Shown one piece after another: positions 1 through 7,373 of a stretch of 15,610 nucleotides of DNA. The notes below the pieces were generated by a model. That model was given only the letters and a program-made list of their open reading frames with translations, made no database searches and had not been told where the DNA came from. The stretch is from Candidatus Ryanbacteria bacterium (GTDB taxonomy: Bacteria; Patescibacteriota; Minisyncoccia; Ryanbacterales; GWA2-47-10b). Position numbers and translations under genes: made by a program. The DNA is taken from NCBI GenBank assembly GCA_943354465.1, contig CALRCC010000009.1, positions 1 through 15,610 on the forward strand, read 5' to 3'. Each line of letters opens with the position of its first letter. The stretch's first letter is position 1.

Positions 1-22
1 CGAAGCGACTGTTGTCGCTTCG
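1..22 (-). terminator. Hairpin at window edge, possible terminator
   Basis: A perfect inverted repeat has 9-base arms (CGAAGCGAC and GTCGCTTCG) around a TGTT loop. It lies about 30 bases past the stop of the minus-strand gene ending at 54, where a terminator would be expected. The T-run needed on that strand would fall before position 1, outside the window, so intrinsic termination cannot be confirmed. Confidence 0.45.
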
Positions 23-53
23 GGTTATTATTATCCGCTATCTAATGGTTTTT

Positions 54-374
54 TTACTCTAACCAAAAGAATATCACGGAGGCTAGAAATACAAGCCCCA
101 ATGATGCTGCCCCCACTCTAAGGCGTAACTTTAGTCGTATCTCTTTTTTCAACGTGTAGATGATTTCACGCATTACGCAGAGCTCGTCCTGTAGCTCGCC
201 ATGCCGCTTTGTTAATATCCCTCCCCGCAAGCGACACTCTATGGCCTTGCATTCGGAAATCATCCTGTCGATGATTTCAGCGCTGTCCGCAGAGCCGAGC
301 TGGCATCTATTCAAAATATCAATAGACGCTTCTTTGCAATTGAACGGCATATCATTAATAAAATTGTGCATCAT
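54..374 (-). CDS. Small tail-anchored membrane protein, unknown function
   Basis: I do not recognise this 106-residue protein. Residues 1-80 are predicted soluble and charged, with a helical stretch around 55-82. A basic segment (KKEIRLKLRLR) is followed by one hydrophobic helix at about 87-104 that ends at the C-terminus. By the positive-inside rule this suggests a tail-anchored inner-membrane protein with its N-terminal part in the cytoplasm. Four cysteines (about residues 12, 24, 42, 47) plus one near 66 have no clear metal-site spacing. The start has two adjacent ATGs (374 and 371). A GGGAG Shine-Dalgarno lies 3 bases before the first and 6 before the second, so 371 may be the true start. 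It has its own strong promoter overlapped by a long palindrome, so it is probably regulated separately from the upstream ybaB operon. Confidence 0.75.
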   Translation of the reverse strand: MMHNFINDMPFNCKEASIDILNRCQLGSADSAEIIDRMISECKAIECRLRGGILTKRHGELQDELCVMREIIYTLKKEIRLKLRLRVGAASLGLVFLASVIFFWLE

Positions 375-444
375 TTACTCCCATATTAGTCGCCGACATA
401 TTGCTATGTGGCTACAGATTTAAATTCAAAGGGCTACTTGTATT

Positions 445-473
445 ACTTTATCATACAATATCCTATTTGTCAA
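445..473 (-). promoter_or_regulatory. Strong sigma70-type promoter for the tail-anchored protein gene
   Basis: On the minus strand there is a perfect -35 TTGACA (468-473), a 17-base spacer and a -10 TAAAGT (445-450) preceded by TGA, which fits an extended -10. Transcription would start near 438, giving a leader of about 65 bases before the SD-preceded start. The -35 and spacer lie inside the palindrome at 454-485. Confidence 0.7.
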
Positions 474-485
474 TAGGATATTGTA
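454..485. promoter_or_regulatory. 14-base-arm palindrome over the promoter, putative operator
   Basis: The left arm TACAATATCCTATT (454-467) and right arm AATAGGATATTGTA (472-485) are perfect complements around a 4-base centre. The palindrome covers the -35 box and most of the spacer of the minus-strand promoter, the usual position for a repressor operator. As RNA it would be an AU-rich hairpin just after ybaB, but no T-run follows it on the minus strand, so a terminator role is less likely. Confidence 0.55.
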
Positions 486-493
486 CGTGGGAT

Positions 494-745
494 TTACCTC
501 GGCATCATACCGCCTAATTTTTGGGCGAGTTGTGTTTGCATCTTTTTGTTTGCATCATTAAGAGCGTCTTTGAGCGCGCGCTCCTGACCTGTCTGTGAAA
601 GTTCTGGGTTGAGTGAGATTTCTTCTACCATCAAAGTGCCATTGATAGTCACGCGCACACCATTTTGCTCGGCCGTCACCCTCTCACCTGCCACCATCTG
701 CTGCATTTTACGCAATTCGTTTATTTGCTTGAGCTTATCAAACAT
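494..745 (-). CDS. ybaB: YbaB/EbfC family nucleoid-associated protein
   Basis: This 83-residue protein has the YbaB/EbfC pattern: an N-terminal helix with MFDKLKQINELRKMQQ, a central beta region (EQNGVRVTINGTLMVEEISLNPEL) and a C-terminal helix ending in QKLGGMMPR. Family members form dimers that bind DNA and the nucleoid. In many bacteria ybaB lies between dnaX and recR, but here it closes the lemA-htpX-pyk run. It is somewhat shorter than the typical 100-110 residues, mainly at the C-terminus. Its ATG comes 2 bases after the pyk stop with no SD visible, so translation probably depends on coupling to pyk. Confidence 0.9.
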   Translation of the reverse strand: MFDKLKQINELRKMQQMVAGERVTAEQNGVRVTINGTLMVEEISLNPELSQTGQERALKDALNDANKKMQTQLAQKLGGMMPR

Positions 746-747
746 AG

Positions 748-2166
748 TTATGAAACGCGCACTACTGATAATGCGTTGGTCTTACCGACATCGCCAAGGC
801 GAGTGCCTGACACAAATACTACTTTGTCACCTGATTTGATAAAGTCGCGTTTTTTAAGTTCTGCTAAAGATTTTTTCTCAAGATCTATAATGCTTTTAAT
901 ATTTTTTATTACAATCGATGTTACGCCCCATACTATAGAAAGACTACGCGCGACACGCTCGTTTGCTGCTGACGCGATAACACATACTTGTGGACGATAG
1001 TGTGATACTGCCTGCGCCGCACTTCCAGTAGCGGTTCCGACTAAAATAGCATTTGCGTCTACTTGTTCGGCAATATACTTTGCAGACTTTGGTACTGCTA
1101 CTTTGATATCGTGATATTCTTCTTTTTCATTAGAAAATACATGGCCTACATCCTTTTCAGTTTCCTCTAAAATATTTTTCATCATTCGCACAGCTTCAAC
1201 GGGATATTTACCTGACGCAGATTCAGCAGACAACATAACTGCATCGGTTGAATCATATACAGCGTTTGCCACATCACTAACCTCCGCACGCGTTGGAATG
1301 GCATTTTTTGTCATACTCTCGAGCATCTGCGTGGCCACAATCACGGGCTTCATCGCCCTATGTGCCTTATCGATTATTTCTTTCTGACGCATTGGCAACT
1401 GCCACAATGGCGTCTCAATACCAAGATCGCCTCGTGCGACCATGATAGCGTCAGATTCGGAAATAATATCTTCGAGGTTTGCGAGTGCTTCTGGTCGTTC
1501 GATTTTGGCAATCAATTTGATAGGCGCCGATCCAATAAGCTTGCGCGCCTCACGCATATCATCACCATTGCGAACAAAAGAAACGGCGATATAATCAACT
1601 TTTTGTTTGATGGCATATGCCATATCACTCTTGTCTTTTTCTTCAAAAATATTTGTGCGCAACTTGAGTTCTGGCACATTGATGCCTTTATGTGAATAAA
1701 GCGTACCACCACGCAATACGCGCGCTACAAATTGTCGCCCCAACAAACCCTTTACTCCTACGATCTCCAACAGCAAAGAGCCGTCATCAAGAAACACGCG
1801 ACTACCCTTTGAGGCGCCTTTTGCAAAAATAGGTGATGGCACCGGTATTGCGCCGCCGTCGTATTCAGAGATAGTAGTATCGAGTACCACTTCAGTATCA
1901 TCGCGCAATAGCACGCCTTCTTTTGGCAGGGCGCCTACACGCATCTTTGGGCCTTGGAGATCTGCAATAATGCCGATAAACTTTCCAGTCTTACGCTCAA
2001 GTTCGCGTATCAATTTGATACGACGGCCATGATCAGCCTGCACGCCATGTGAAAAATTGAGACGCGCGGCGTCAGTGCCTTCTGTGATCAAGCGCAAAAG
2101 ATTCTCCCGCGATTCTGACGCTGGACCGATTGTTGCTATGATTTTTGTCTTTCTTATTAAATGCAT
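748..2166 (-). CDS. pyk: Pyruvate kinase
   Basis: Pyruvate kinase converts phosphoenolpyruvate and ADP to pyruvate and ATP in the last step of glycolysis. At 472 residues it has the usual length for the short bacterial form without an extra C-terminal PEP-utiliser domain. Visible landmarks are TKIIATIGPAS (7-17), RLNFSHG (35-41), DLQGPKMRVG (69-78), the catalytic lysine region LIAKIERPEAL (218-228, K221), MVARGDLGIE (242-251), ATQMLESM (278-285) and PTRAEVSDVANAVYDSTDA (291-309). The usual MLSGETA block reads MLSAESASGKYP here, a mild variation. The B domain spans roughly 75-170 and the C-terminal domain about 340-472. The ATG follows the htpX stop by 2 bases without an SD, so it is probably coupled to htpX. 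In a fermentative, reduced-genome organism this would be a main ATP-yielding step (inference). Confidence 0.97.
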   Translation of the reverse strand: MHLIRKTKIIATIGPASESRENLLRLITEGTDAARLNFSHGVQADHGRRIKLIRELERKTGKFIGIIADLQGPKMRVGALPKEGVLLRDDTEVVLDTTISEYDGGAIPVPSPIFAKGASKGSRVFLDDGSLLLEIVGVKGLLGRQFVARVLRGGTLYSHKGINVPELKLRTNIFEEKDKSDMAYAIKQKVDYIAVSFVRNGDDMREARKLIGSAPIKLIAKIERPEALANLEDIISESDAIMVARGDLGIETPLWQLPMRQKEIIDKAHRAMKPVIVATQMLESMTKNAIPTRAEVSDVANAVYDSTDAVMLSAESASGKYPVEAVRMMKNILEETEKDVGHVFSNEKEEYHDIKVAVPKSAKYIAEQVDANAILVGTATGSAAQAVSHYRPQVCVIASAANERVARSLSIVWGVTSIVIKNIKSIIDLEKKSLAELKKRDFIKSGDKVVFVSGTRLGDVGKTNALSVVRVS

Positions 2167-2168
2167 AA

Positions 2169-3074
2169 TTATTCAACGCGCATACCACGCAAGATACGAA
2201 TGCGATCTTCAATCGGTGGATGCGTCATAAACATCTTTGTAAGCCACGACACCTTTTTTTCTTTGCCCTGATACGGGTCGTCAAGCCACAAATGCGCTGT
2301 CGCGTGATTTGCCTGTTGCATTGGAGTGTGATCTTGCGCGAGCTTCTCAAGGGCGGAGGCAAGCCCTTCAGGGTAACGAGTCAAAAGCGCGCCTGATGCG
2401 TCAGCCAAATATTCACGCTTGCGTGAGATTGCAAGTTGCATCAGCATTGCGAGCAATGGCGCTAACAATGAAATAGCTATACCAACAATCATAAAAACAA
2501 GTTGCGCCTGCCCGCCACGATCTCTATCAGATCCGCCCCACCACATACGGCGAATAAACATATCAGCCATAAGTTGGATAACGCCAACGAGTACTACAGC
2601 CACAGTTGATACCAACATGTCGCGATTGCCGATGTGCGACATTTCGTGCGCAAGTATGCCCTCTAACTCCGTGCGATTCATACGCTCCAAAAGACCTGTG
2701 GTCACAGCCACCATGGCATGCTCTGGGTTGCGACCGGTAGCGAACGCGTTTGGTTGCGCTGTTTGTACTATATAGATGCGTGGTTTTGGAAGGCCTGCCG
2801 TAATCGCAAGATTTTCAATAATATTGTGAAGATCTGGCGCCTCTGCATCTTTAAGTTCTCTGGCACCTGTGGTTGCGATCACCAGTTTGTCTGACCACCA
2901 GTATGAAGCGATGCTCATCGTCGAGCTCAAAACGACAGCGAACACTAAAATACCTGGATTGCCGTATATCTGCGAGAATGCCCAGCCAATTGCCATAACG
3001 ACGGCAAAAAAAACCGTCATCAAAAGCCAAGTCTTTCGGATATTAGAATCCTTGTGTGTCCAGAGTGTAGCCAT
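2169..3074 (-). CDS. htpX: HtpX-like membrane zinc metalloprotease (M48)
   Basis: HtpX is an inner-membrane protease with its active site facing the cytoplasm that degrades damaged or misfolded membrane proteins. The 301-residue sequence has two N-terminal membrane segments (about 15-33 and 40-58), the zinc motif HEMSH at 143-147, and the third-ligand region REYLAD at 220-225 with E221. Two further hydrophobic stretches (about 153-173 and 192-215) lie between these motifs. The C-terminal MTHPPIEDRIRIL is typical of the family. The length is normal. It begins 5 bases after lemA; the lemA-htpX pairing is common across bacteria, which supports a functional link. No clear SD precedes the ATG. Confidence 0.96.
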   Translation of the reverse strand: MATLWTHKDSNIRKTWLLMTVFFAVVMAIGWAFSQIYGNPGILVFAVVLSSTMSIASYWWSDKLVIATTGARELKDAEAPDLHNIIENLAITAGLPKPRIYIVQTAQPNAFATGRNPEHAMVAVTTGLLERMNRTELEGILAHEMSHIGNRDMLVSTVAVVLVGVIQLMADMFIRRMWWGGSDRDRGGQAQLVFMIVGIAISLLAPLLAMLMQLAISRKREYLADASGALLTRYPEGLASALEKLAQDHTPMQQANHATAHLWLDDPYQGKEKKVSWLTKMFMTHPPIEDRIRILRGMRVE

Positions 3075-3079
3075 TTTTC

Positions 3080-3643
3080 TTAAAACGATACTTTGACCGG
3101 CTCGCGCGCGGCAGGAGTCTCATCGAGATCAAAGAATTCTTCTTTTTTGAAGCCAAACAATCCTGCTATTATATTAGACGGAAACGACTCAACTGCCGTA
3201 TTTATCTCCATTGCATTGGTATTGAAAAAACGGCGAGCCGCTTGAATCTTGTTTTCTGTGTCTGAAAGTTCACGCTGAAGTTCTGCAAAATTTGTATTTG
3301 CCTTGAGATCTGGATACGCCTCGGCAATAGCAAAAATACTTTTGAGAGCGCCTGTGAGCATATTTTCTTTCTCCGCACGATCATGCGCACTGCCACCGCC
3401 AGCGAGTGCTGCACTACGCGCCTTGGTCACATTTTCAAATGCCTGCGATTCGTGCTTTGCATATCCCTTTACTGTCTCTATAAGGTTTGGGATAAGGTCA
3501 TAACGGCGTTTTAATTGCACCTCAATATCACTCCATGCTTCGCGTACACGATTGCGCAAACGGACAAAACGATTAAAAGCAAAAACAGCCCACAGCACTA
3601 CAACGCCAACAACACCATACACTATATAAAGAGTCGTATTCAT
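3080..3643 (-). CDS. lemA: LemA family protein
   Basis: This 187-residue protein has the LemA layout: an N-terminal membrane helix (about 5-23), then a long helical domain with the family signature NRFVRLRNRVREAWSDIEVQ followed by KRRYDLIPNLIETVKGYA, and further on ENKIQAARRFFNTNAMEIN and FPSNIIAGLFGF. LemA proteins are membrane-anchored with most of the chain outside the membrane; their molecular role is not settled. It is the first gene of a lemA-htpX-pyk-ybaB run. The ATG sits 7 bases after a perfect extended -10 (TGGTATAAT) and no SD is possible, so the mRNA should be leaderless. Confidence 0.95.
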   Translation of the reverse strand: MNTTLYIVYGVVGVVVLWAVFAFNRFVRLRNRVREAWSDIEVQLKRRYDLIPNLIETVKGYAKHESQAFENVTKARSAALAGGGSAHDRAEKENMLTGALKSIFAIAEAYPDLKANTNFAELQRELSDTENKIQAARRFFNTNAMEINTAVESFPSNIIAGLFGFKKEEFFDLDETPAAREPVKVSF

Positions 3644-3650
3644 AGCGTCT

Positions 3651-3678
3651 ATTATACCATAAAAGAAAATAATGCAAA
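3651..3678 (-). promoter_or_regulatory. Promoter of the lemA-htpX-pyk-ybaB operon (leaderless)
   Basis: The minus strand carries TGG directly before TATAAT (3651-3656), a perfect extended -10 element. A plausible -35 TTTGCA (3673-3678) lies 16 bases upstream. The expected transcription start coincides with, or is within one base of, the A of the lemA start codon at 3643. Confidence 0.75.
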
Positions 3679-3682
3679 AGAG

Positions 3683-3949
3683 CTAACCCATGCCCATCTC
3701 GTATTCGGCGTCTTCATCTGCCCTGTTAAGCAGGCCAATAAGTTGCCCATATATATGCGTGATTGTCTCATTTTCTATGATGCCAATATCGTGCGATAAA
3801 TTTGTCTGCATCTTATCGAGCGTAGCTAGCTCGCTATCGAGCATATCAAGGTCTTCTTCTACTGACATGAGCTCGCTTTTTAGCGAACCGAAAAACTTAT
3901 GCGCTTCGCGCCTTAGCTCCTGAACCGTAAGCTGATTATTATTTTGCAT
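3683..3949 (-). CDS. Small acidic coiled-coil protein, unknown function
   Basis: I do not recognise this 88-residue protein. It is acidic and strongly helical, with a heptad-like region from about residue 14 to 62 (helix rich in Leu, Glu and Asp, such as SVEEDLDMLDSELATLDKM). A second short helix (about 60-75) and an acidic, Met/Gly-rich tail follow. No signal peptide or membrane segment is visible. I chose the ATG at 3949 because it overlaps the end of the upstream gene by 11 bases, a typical coupled arrangement, with AAAGAG about 10 bases upstream. A longer in-frame start at 3982 would lie well inside the neighbouring gene. The context suggests a partner of the 434-residue coiled-coil protein encoded just upstream. 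Confidence 0.7.
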   Translation of the reverse strand: MQNNNQLTVQELRREAHKFFGSLKSELMSVEEDLDMLDSELATLDKMQTNLSHDIGIIENETITHIYGQLIGLLNRADEDAEYEMGMG

Positions 3950-5243
3950 GTTTTTTATTCTCTTTGTGCTTTTTACGAGCATCTTCGTTCTTTTTTATTT
4001 CTGCGAATGTCTCTTCAACGTGCACACCAGAAGACACTTGGTTCGCTATACTATCAACTTTATTATACTGGCCTTCAGTCATTCTAAGACCTTTTATGGT
4101 AAACATGTCTTCAAAATATTTTCGCACTGCATACACAGGGGCAGTTCTATCTTTAGCTAGAAATCTAAAATGCCCGAGATCTTCAATCTTCCAAGCTGAA
4201 CGCCAAACGAGTTTATTCCAGCTATCTATAAACCTATCAACCTTTTCATTGTAAATATTTGATTCTGGTTTGCTGTAGTGAGCCTCTACAATAACCGCCT
4301 TATCGGCGACTGTTTCTATCTTAGTACTTGGCATCACTGGCAAATCTTCCGGTGGCGAACCTTTTGAAAGTACACCCGCGCTCACTTCAAGTCCTGCGGC
4401 ACGAGCGAAGTGCCTATGATTTTCGCGCAATGGAAGGGCTACTGCCTCGTTTTTTTTAAGATCTTTTTGTGCCTTTTTCTGCCTTTCGATAACTCGCCCT
4501 ACAACACGCCTTCTACTCTTTGCCATAGACATAAGATTGCCAATCTCTACTTCAAGTTTTTTGCGCTCTATGGGATCTCTAACGCCTATGATTTCTGCCC
4601 TCTTCTCTGCGAGATTTTTTTCATACTCGTCAAGTCGCCCATTTATAAGCCGAAGACGCGCGCCAGATCGCTCAATACTGGCATTCGTGGCGACGATCCT
4701 TTGTTCATAAGGCGCTAGCCGACTATCAATCTTTTGTAATCCATTTGATGCCACAGTTCGCGCTTTATCTTCAAAAAAACGCCTGCCATTTTTGAATTTG
4801 GCCTCTTTAATCTCCTCCCTTCCAAGCTTTTGACGCGCTCCGACAAGGCCTCTTTCAAGACCGCTCTCTTCATCGCGTAATTTTTGTAATATCGCTGGAT
4901 CGCCAGAATGAGTCTTTTGAGCTGTACGATTTTGTTCAAGAGCCAATTCGTGTTCATTTGCCTCTTTTTGCGCGCGCTCACGCTTTAGCTGTGGATGCCC
5001 GGAAATTTTATCATAAACCTCCATAGCTTTTCCATAAAAAACCAATTTTATATTGTTGTAAGAGCCATCTATATGACCCATGCCTGAATCCATAAGTCGT
5101 TTAAACACATTTGGGCGCGCCCCTTCTAGCACAGCTTCAGCTGGCTCTACTACTTCAGCTGGCTCTACTACTTCAGCTGGCTCTACTACTTCAGCTGGCT
5201 CAACAGCTTCAATCTCGACAGGCTTTTCTTTCGCGCTTCCCAT
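3939..5243 (-). CDS. Large charged coiled-coil protein with VEPAEV repeats, unknown function
   Basis: I do not recognise this 434-residue protein. It begins with a short leader and four tandem hexapeptides of the form VEPAEV (about residues 14-37), an acidic, proline-spaced, probably disordered tract. A small globular-looking segment follows (about 43-82), then a long charged helical region (about 85-280) with coiled-coil character. A Pro-rich linker sits around 295-308, a second conserved-looking domain spans about 315-405 (FIDSWNKLVWRSAWKIEDLG, then VRKYFEDMF), and the tail is Lys-rich. No signal peptide or membrane helix is apparent, so it is probably cytoplasmic. I start it at the ATG at 5243, 8 bases after an extended -10, rather than at the in-frame ATG 51 bases upstream, which lies inside the groEL terminator hairpin. 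It is followed by, and overlaps, the 88-residue coiled-coil gene. Confidence 0.75.
   Translation of the reverse strand: MGSAKEKPVEIEAVEPAEVVEPAEVVEPAEVVEPAEAVLEGARPNVFKRLMDSGMGHIDGSYNNIKLVFYGKAMEVYDKISGHPQLKRERAQKEANEHELALEQNRTAQKTHSGDPAILQKLRDEESGLERGLVGARQKLGREEIKEAKFKNGRRFFEDKARTVASNGLQKIDSRLAPYEQRIVATNASIERSGARLRLINGRLDEYEKNLAEKRAEIIGVRDPIERKKLEVEIGNLMSMAKSRRRVVGRVIERQKKAQKDLKKNEAVALPLRENHRHFARAAGLEVSAGVLSKGSPPEDLPVMPSTKIETVADKAVIVEAHYSKPESNIYNEKVDRFIDSWNKLVWRSAWKIEDLGHFRFLAKDRTAPVYAVRKYFEDMFTIKGLRMTEGQYNKVDSIANQVSSGVHVEETFAEIKKNEDARKKHKENKKHAK
5135..5206. repeat. 18-base tandem repeat, four copies
   Basis: Four consecutive 18-base units (5135-5152, 5153-5170, 5171-5188, 5189-5206) start CTTCAGCTGGCTCTACTA on the plus strand. 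The first three are identical and the last diverges at its end. On the minus strand they encode in-frame hexapeptide repeats near the N-terminus of the 434-residue protein, so copy-number change would alter tract length without a frameshift. Confidence 0.9.
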
Positions 5244-5251
5244 ATACAAAT

Positions 5252-5260
5252 AGTATACCA
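5252..5260 (-). promoter_or_regulatory. Extended -10 promoter for the coiled-coil gene pair (leaderless)
   Basis: TGG followed by TATACT (5252-5257) on the minus strand makes an extended -10. The predicted transcription start is about 2 bases before the ATG at 5243, leaving no room for an SD. No good -35 is visible; extended -10 promoters often lack one. It lies just past the groEL terminator, so this pair is a separate transcription unit. Confidence 0.65.
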
Positions 5261-5277
5261 AAAAAATCTTTGGAAAT

Positions 5278-5308
5278 AAAAAACCTTTCCACATGGGAAA
5301 GGTTTTTT
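5278..5308 (-). terminator. Intrinsic terminator of groESL, symmetric and possibly bidirectional
   Basis: A perfect stem with 13-base arms (AAAAAACCTTTCC and GGAAAGGTTTTTT) surrounds a 5-base loop about 21 bases beyond the groEL stop. Read on the minus strand it ends in six Ts followed by ATTT, a textbook intrinsic terminator. The A/T symmetry would also allow termination on the plus strand. Confidence 0.9.
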
Positions 5309-5329
5309 ATTTTTATATGACTGGATGGA

Positions 5330-7039
5330 TTAGTAATCCATGCCACCCATACCTCCAGGCATACCCATAGGAGCATCTTTTTTCTCTGGGATATCCACAA
5401 TAGCTGCCTCGGTCGTGAGCAACATAGCTGCTGCTGATGTCGCATTTTGCAAAGCCGAACGAGTAACTTTTACAGGATCAATAACGCCTGTCGCGATCAT
5501 ATCTACATAATCTTCGCGAGAGACATCATAGCCCCACACTGGCCATTTTGCATCACCAGCAAGATTGGCGACATCAATCTTTTCTTTTTCAAGCCATACT
5601 TTGATAAGTCCTCCAACGACATCAGCAGGAGTCTTGCCAGCATTGAGCATGATCTGCTCAAACGGCGCGCGAAGCGCTCGGCGCAAAATACGCGTTGCTG
5701 CCTCTTGTGCCTCGATCATTTGTGGCGCTTGGTTTTCGGCTTGTTTTAAATTTTTAAGATTATACGAAGAATATAACAAGACAACTCCACCACCAGGCAC
5801 GATGCCTTCTTCTATCGCCGCCTTGGTCGCTGACACAGCGTCTTCAATACGATGTTGTTTTTCTTTTTGTTCTACTTCAGTTGCGGCTCCAACGCGAATC
5901 ACAGCAACGCCTCCTGCGAGCTTCGCATAACGCTCCTGCAGTTTTTCTTTATCAAACGAAGAATCGCTGTCCTCCATCTGTTTTTTGATTTGTGATGCAC
6001 GCTGTTCGATGTGCGAACGCTCGCCTTTACCATCAACTATAGTAGTATGTTCTTTTGTTGAGATTACTTTGCGTGCAGAACCAAGCATGGTGAGCTCGGC
6101 TTTTTCAAGCTTTAATCCGATGTCTTCAGATATAACGGTGCCTCCAGTCACAACGGCAATATCTTCCAACATTTCTTTTCTGCGGTCTCCATATCCAGGC
6201 GCCTTTATGGCGAGTGAATGAAATGTACCGCGAATTTTATTTACAATAAGAGTTGCGAGCGCCTCACCCTCGATATCTTCAGCGATAATAATAAGTTCTT
6301 TTTTACCTGATTGCGCGAGTTTTTCCAAAATCGGCAAGATGTCTGAAATTGCGGAGATTTTGCGATCCGTGATCAAAATCTTTGGATCATCATAGATTGC
6401 CTCCATCCTGTCAGGATTGGTCACCATGTATGGCGCTACATATCCTTTATCAAACTGCATACCTTCGACAACTTCGTGAGAGACGCCAAAAGTCTGCGAC
6501 TCCTCAACTGTTATAACGCCGTCTTTGCCAACCTTTTCTATAATGCTGGCGATAAGCGCGCCAATCTCTGCATCTTTCGCAGAAATGGTTGCGACCTGCG
6601 CCCATTTTTCTTTTGAGTCAATTTTGAGTGCATTCTTTTTGAGAAGCTCCCCCATCTGACCTGCGCCGTTCAAAAGCGCATCTTTGAGAGCCATGAGCGA
6701 GAGCGTGGAAGAACCCGCGAGCTCTAAAAGGCCAGCGTTAAAAATAGACTGTGCGAGAAGAGTCGCTGTCGTGGTGCCGTCGCCAGCGATGTCATTGGTC
6801 TTTGACGCGACTTCTTTGACAATTTCTACGCCCATGTTTTCTACCTTATCTTTGACTACAATCTCTTTGGCGATTGTTACGCCGTCGTTTGTGATGACTG
6901 GGGATCCGTATCCTTTTTCAATCACTACATTGCGACCCTTTGGACCGAGTGTGACTTTTACTGCGTTCGCAAGAGTATCTACACCGCGCTGTAGTGCCGC
7001 GCGCGCCTTTTCATTAAATACAATTTCTTTTGCTGACAT
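5330..7039 (-). CDS. groEL: Chaperonin GroEL (Hsp60)
   Basis: GroEL forms the double-ring ATP-driven folding chamber that works with GroES. The sequence starts with the family pattern and shows VTLGPKGRNV (29-38), the ATP-hydrolysis region AGDGTTTAT (85-93, D87), the apical domain (about 195-375) with DKGYVAPYMVTN and APGYGDRRKEML, HRIEDAVSATKAAIEEGIVPGGG (396-418, D400) and a GGM-type tail (PMGMPGGMGGMDY). At 569 residues it is somewhat longer than the usual 540-550. Much of the excess lies in the equatorial domain around 480-502 (WLEKEKIDVANLAGDAKWPVW), before the GYDVSREDYVDM block. It begins 1 base after groES and shares its CIRCE-controlled promoter. Confidence 0.98.
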   Translation of the reverse strand: MSAKEIVFNEKARAALQRGVDTLANAVKVTLGPKGRNVVIEKGYGSPVITNDGVTIAKEIVVKDKVENMGVEIVKEVASKTNDIAGDGTTTATLLAQSIFNAGLLELAGSSTLSLMALKDALLNGAGQMGELLKKNALKIDSKEKWAQVATISAKDAEIGALIASIIEKVGKDGVITVEESQTFGVSHEVVEGMQFDKGYVAPYMVTNPDRMEAIYDDPKILITDRKISAISDILPILEKLAQSGKKELIIIAEDIEGEALATLIVNKIRGTFHSLAIKAPGYGDRRKEMLEDIAVVTGGTVISEDIGLKLEKAELTMLGSARKVISTKEHTTIVDGKGERSHIEQRASQIKKQMEDSDSSFDKEKLQERYAKLAGGVAVIRVGAATEVEQKEKQHRIEDAVSATKAAIEEGIVPGGGVVLLYSSYNLKNLKQAENQAPQMIEAQEAATRILRRALRAPFEQIMLNAGKTPADVVGGLIKVWLEKEKIDVANLAGDAKWPVWGYDVSREDYVDMIATGVIDPVKVTRSALQNATSAAAMLLTTEAAIVDIPEKKDAPMGMPGGMGGMDY

Positions 7040-7040
7040 A

Positions 7041-7343
7041 TTATTGTTCTATTACCGCGAGGATATCTTCTTCTCGCGCGATCAAATATTCTTTGCCTTC
7101 GACTTTGATTTCAGAAGGGCCGTACTTTGCGAACAGTACACGCGACCCTACTTTGATACTCATTGGAATCATCTTTCCGTCATCAGTCATCTTGCCAGAA
7201 CCTACGGCGACAACACGCCCTTCCTCTGGACGCTCCTTTTCAGCTGTGTCTGGAATGACAATGCCTGACGCTGTCTTACCCTCTCGTTCTTCACGCGACA
7301 AAGCTTCAAGAAGCACACGATCACCAAGTGGCTTAATCGTCAT
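7041..7343 (-). CDS. groES: Co-chaperonin GroES (Hsp10)
   Basis: GroES is the heptameric lid of the GroEL chamber. The 100-residue sequence shows the family landmarks: KPLGDRVLLE near the N-terminus, a mobile loop containing TASGIVIPD (about 24-32), GRVVAVGSGK, VGSRVLFAKYGPSEIKVEGKEYLI, and an ending in EEDILAVIE. The length is normal. It is first in the operon, 1 base before groEL. Its leader is about 58 bases long and holds the CIRCE element. Only a weak SD-like AAAG is seen before the ATG. Confidence 0.98.
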   Translation of the reverse strand: MTIKPLGDRVLLEALSREEREGKTASGIVIPDTAEKERPEEGRVVAVGSGKMTDDGKMIPMSIKVGSRVLFAKYGPSEIKVEGKEYLIAREEDILAVIEQ

Positions 7344-7373
7344 ATTACTTTATAAAATATCGGTTTTTAATAT

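Noticed and set aside
5135..5206. 18-base repeats as a CRISPR-like array
   Set aside because: The units are directly adjacent with no spacers and encode an in-frame peptide repeat.
5244..5294. 17-residue hydrophobic N-terminal extension (possible signal peptide) on the 434-residue protein
   Set aside because: The codons read through the groEL terminator arm and the promoter; the hydrophobic look comes from the T-rich terminator.
6684..7268. 194-codon plus-strand open frame opposite groEL and groES
   Set aside because: It lies entirely across two certain minus-strand genes, has no SD or promoter and no recognisable protein features; it is a shadow frame.
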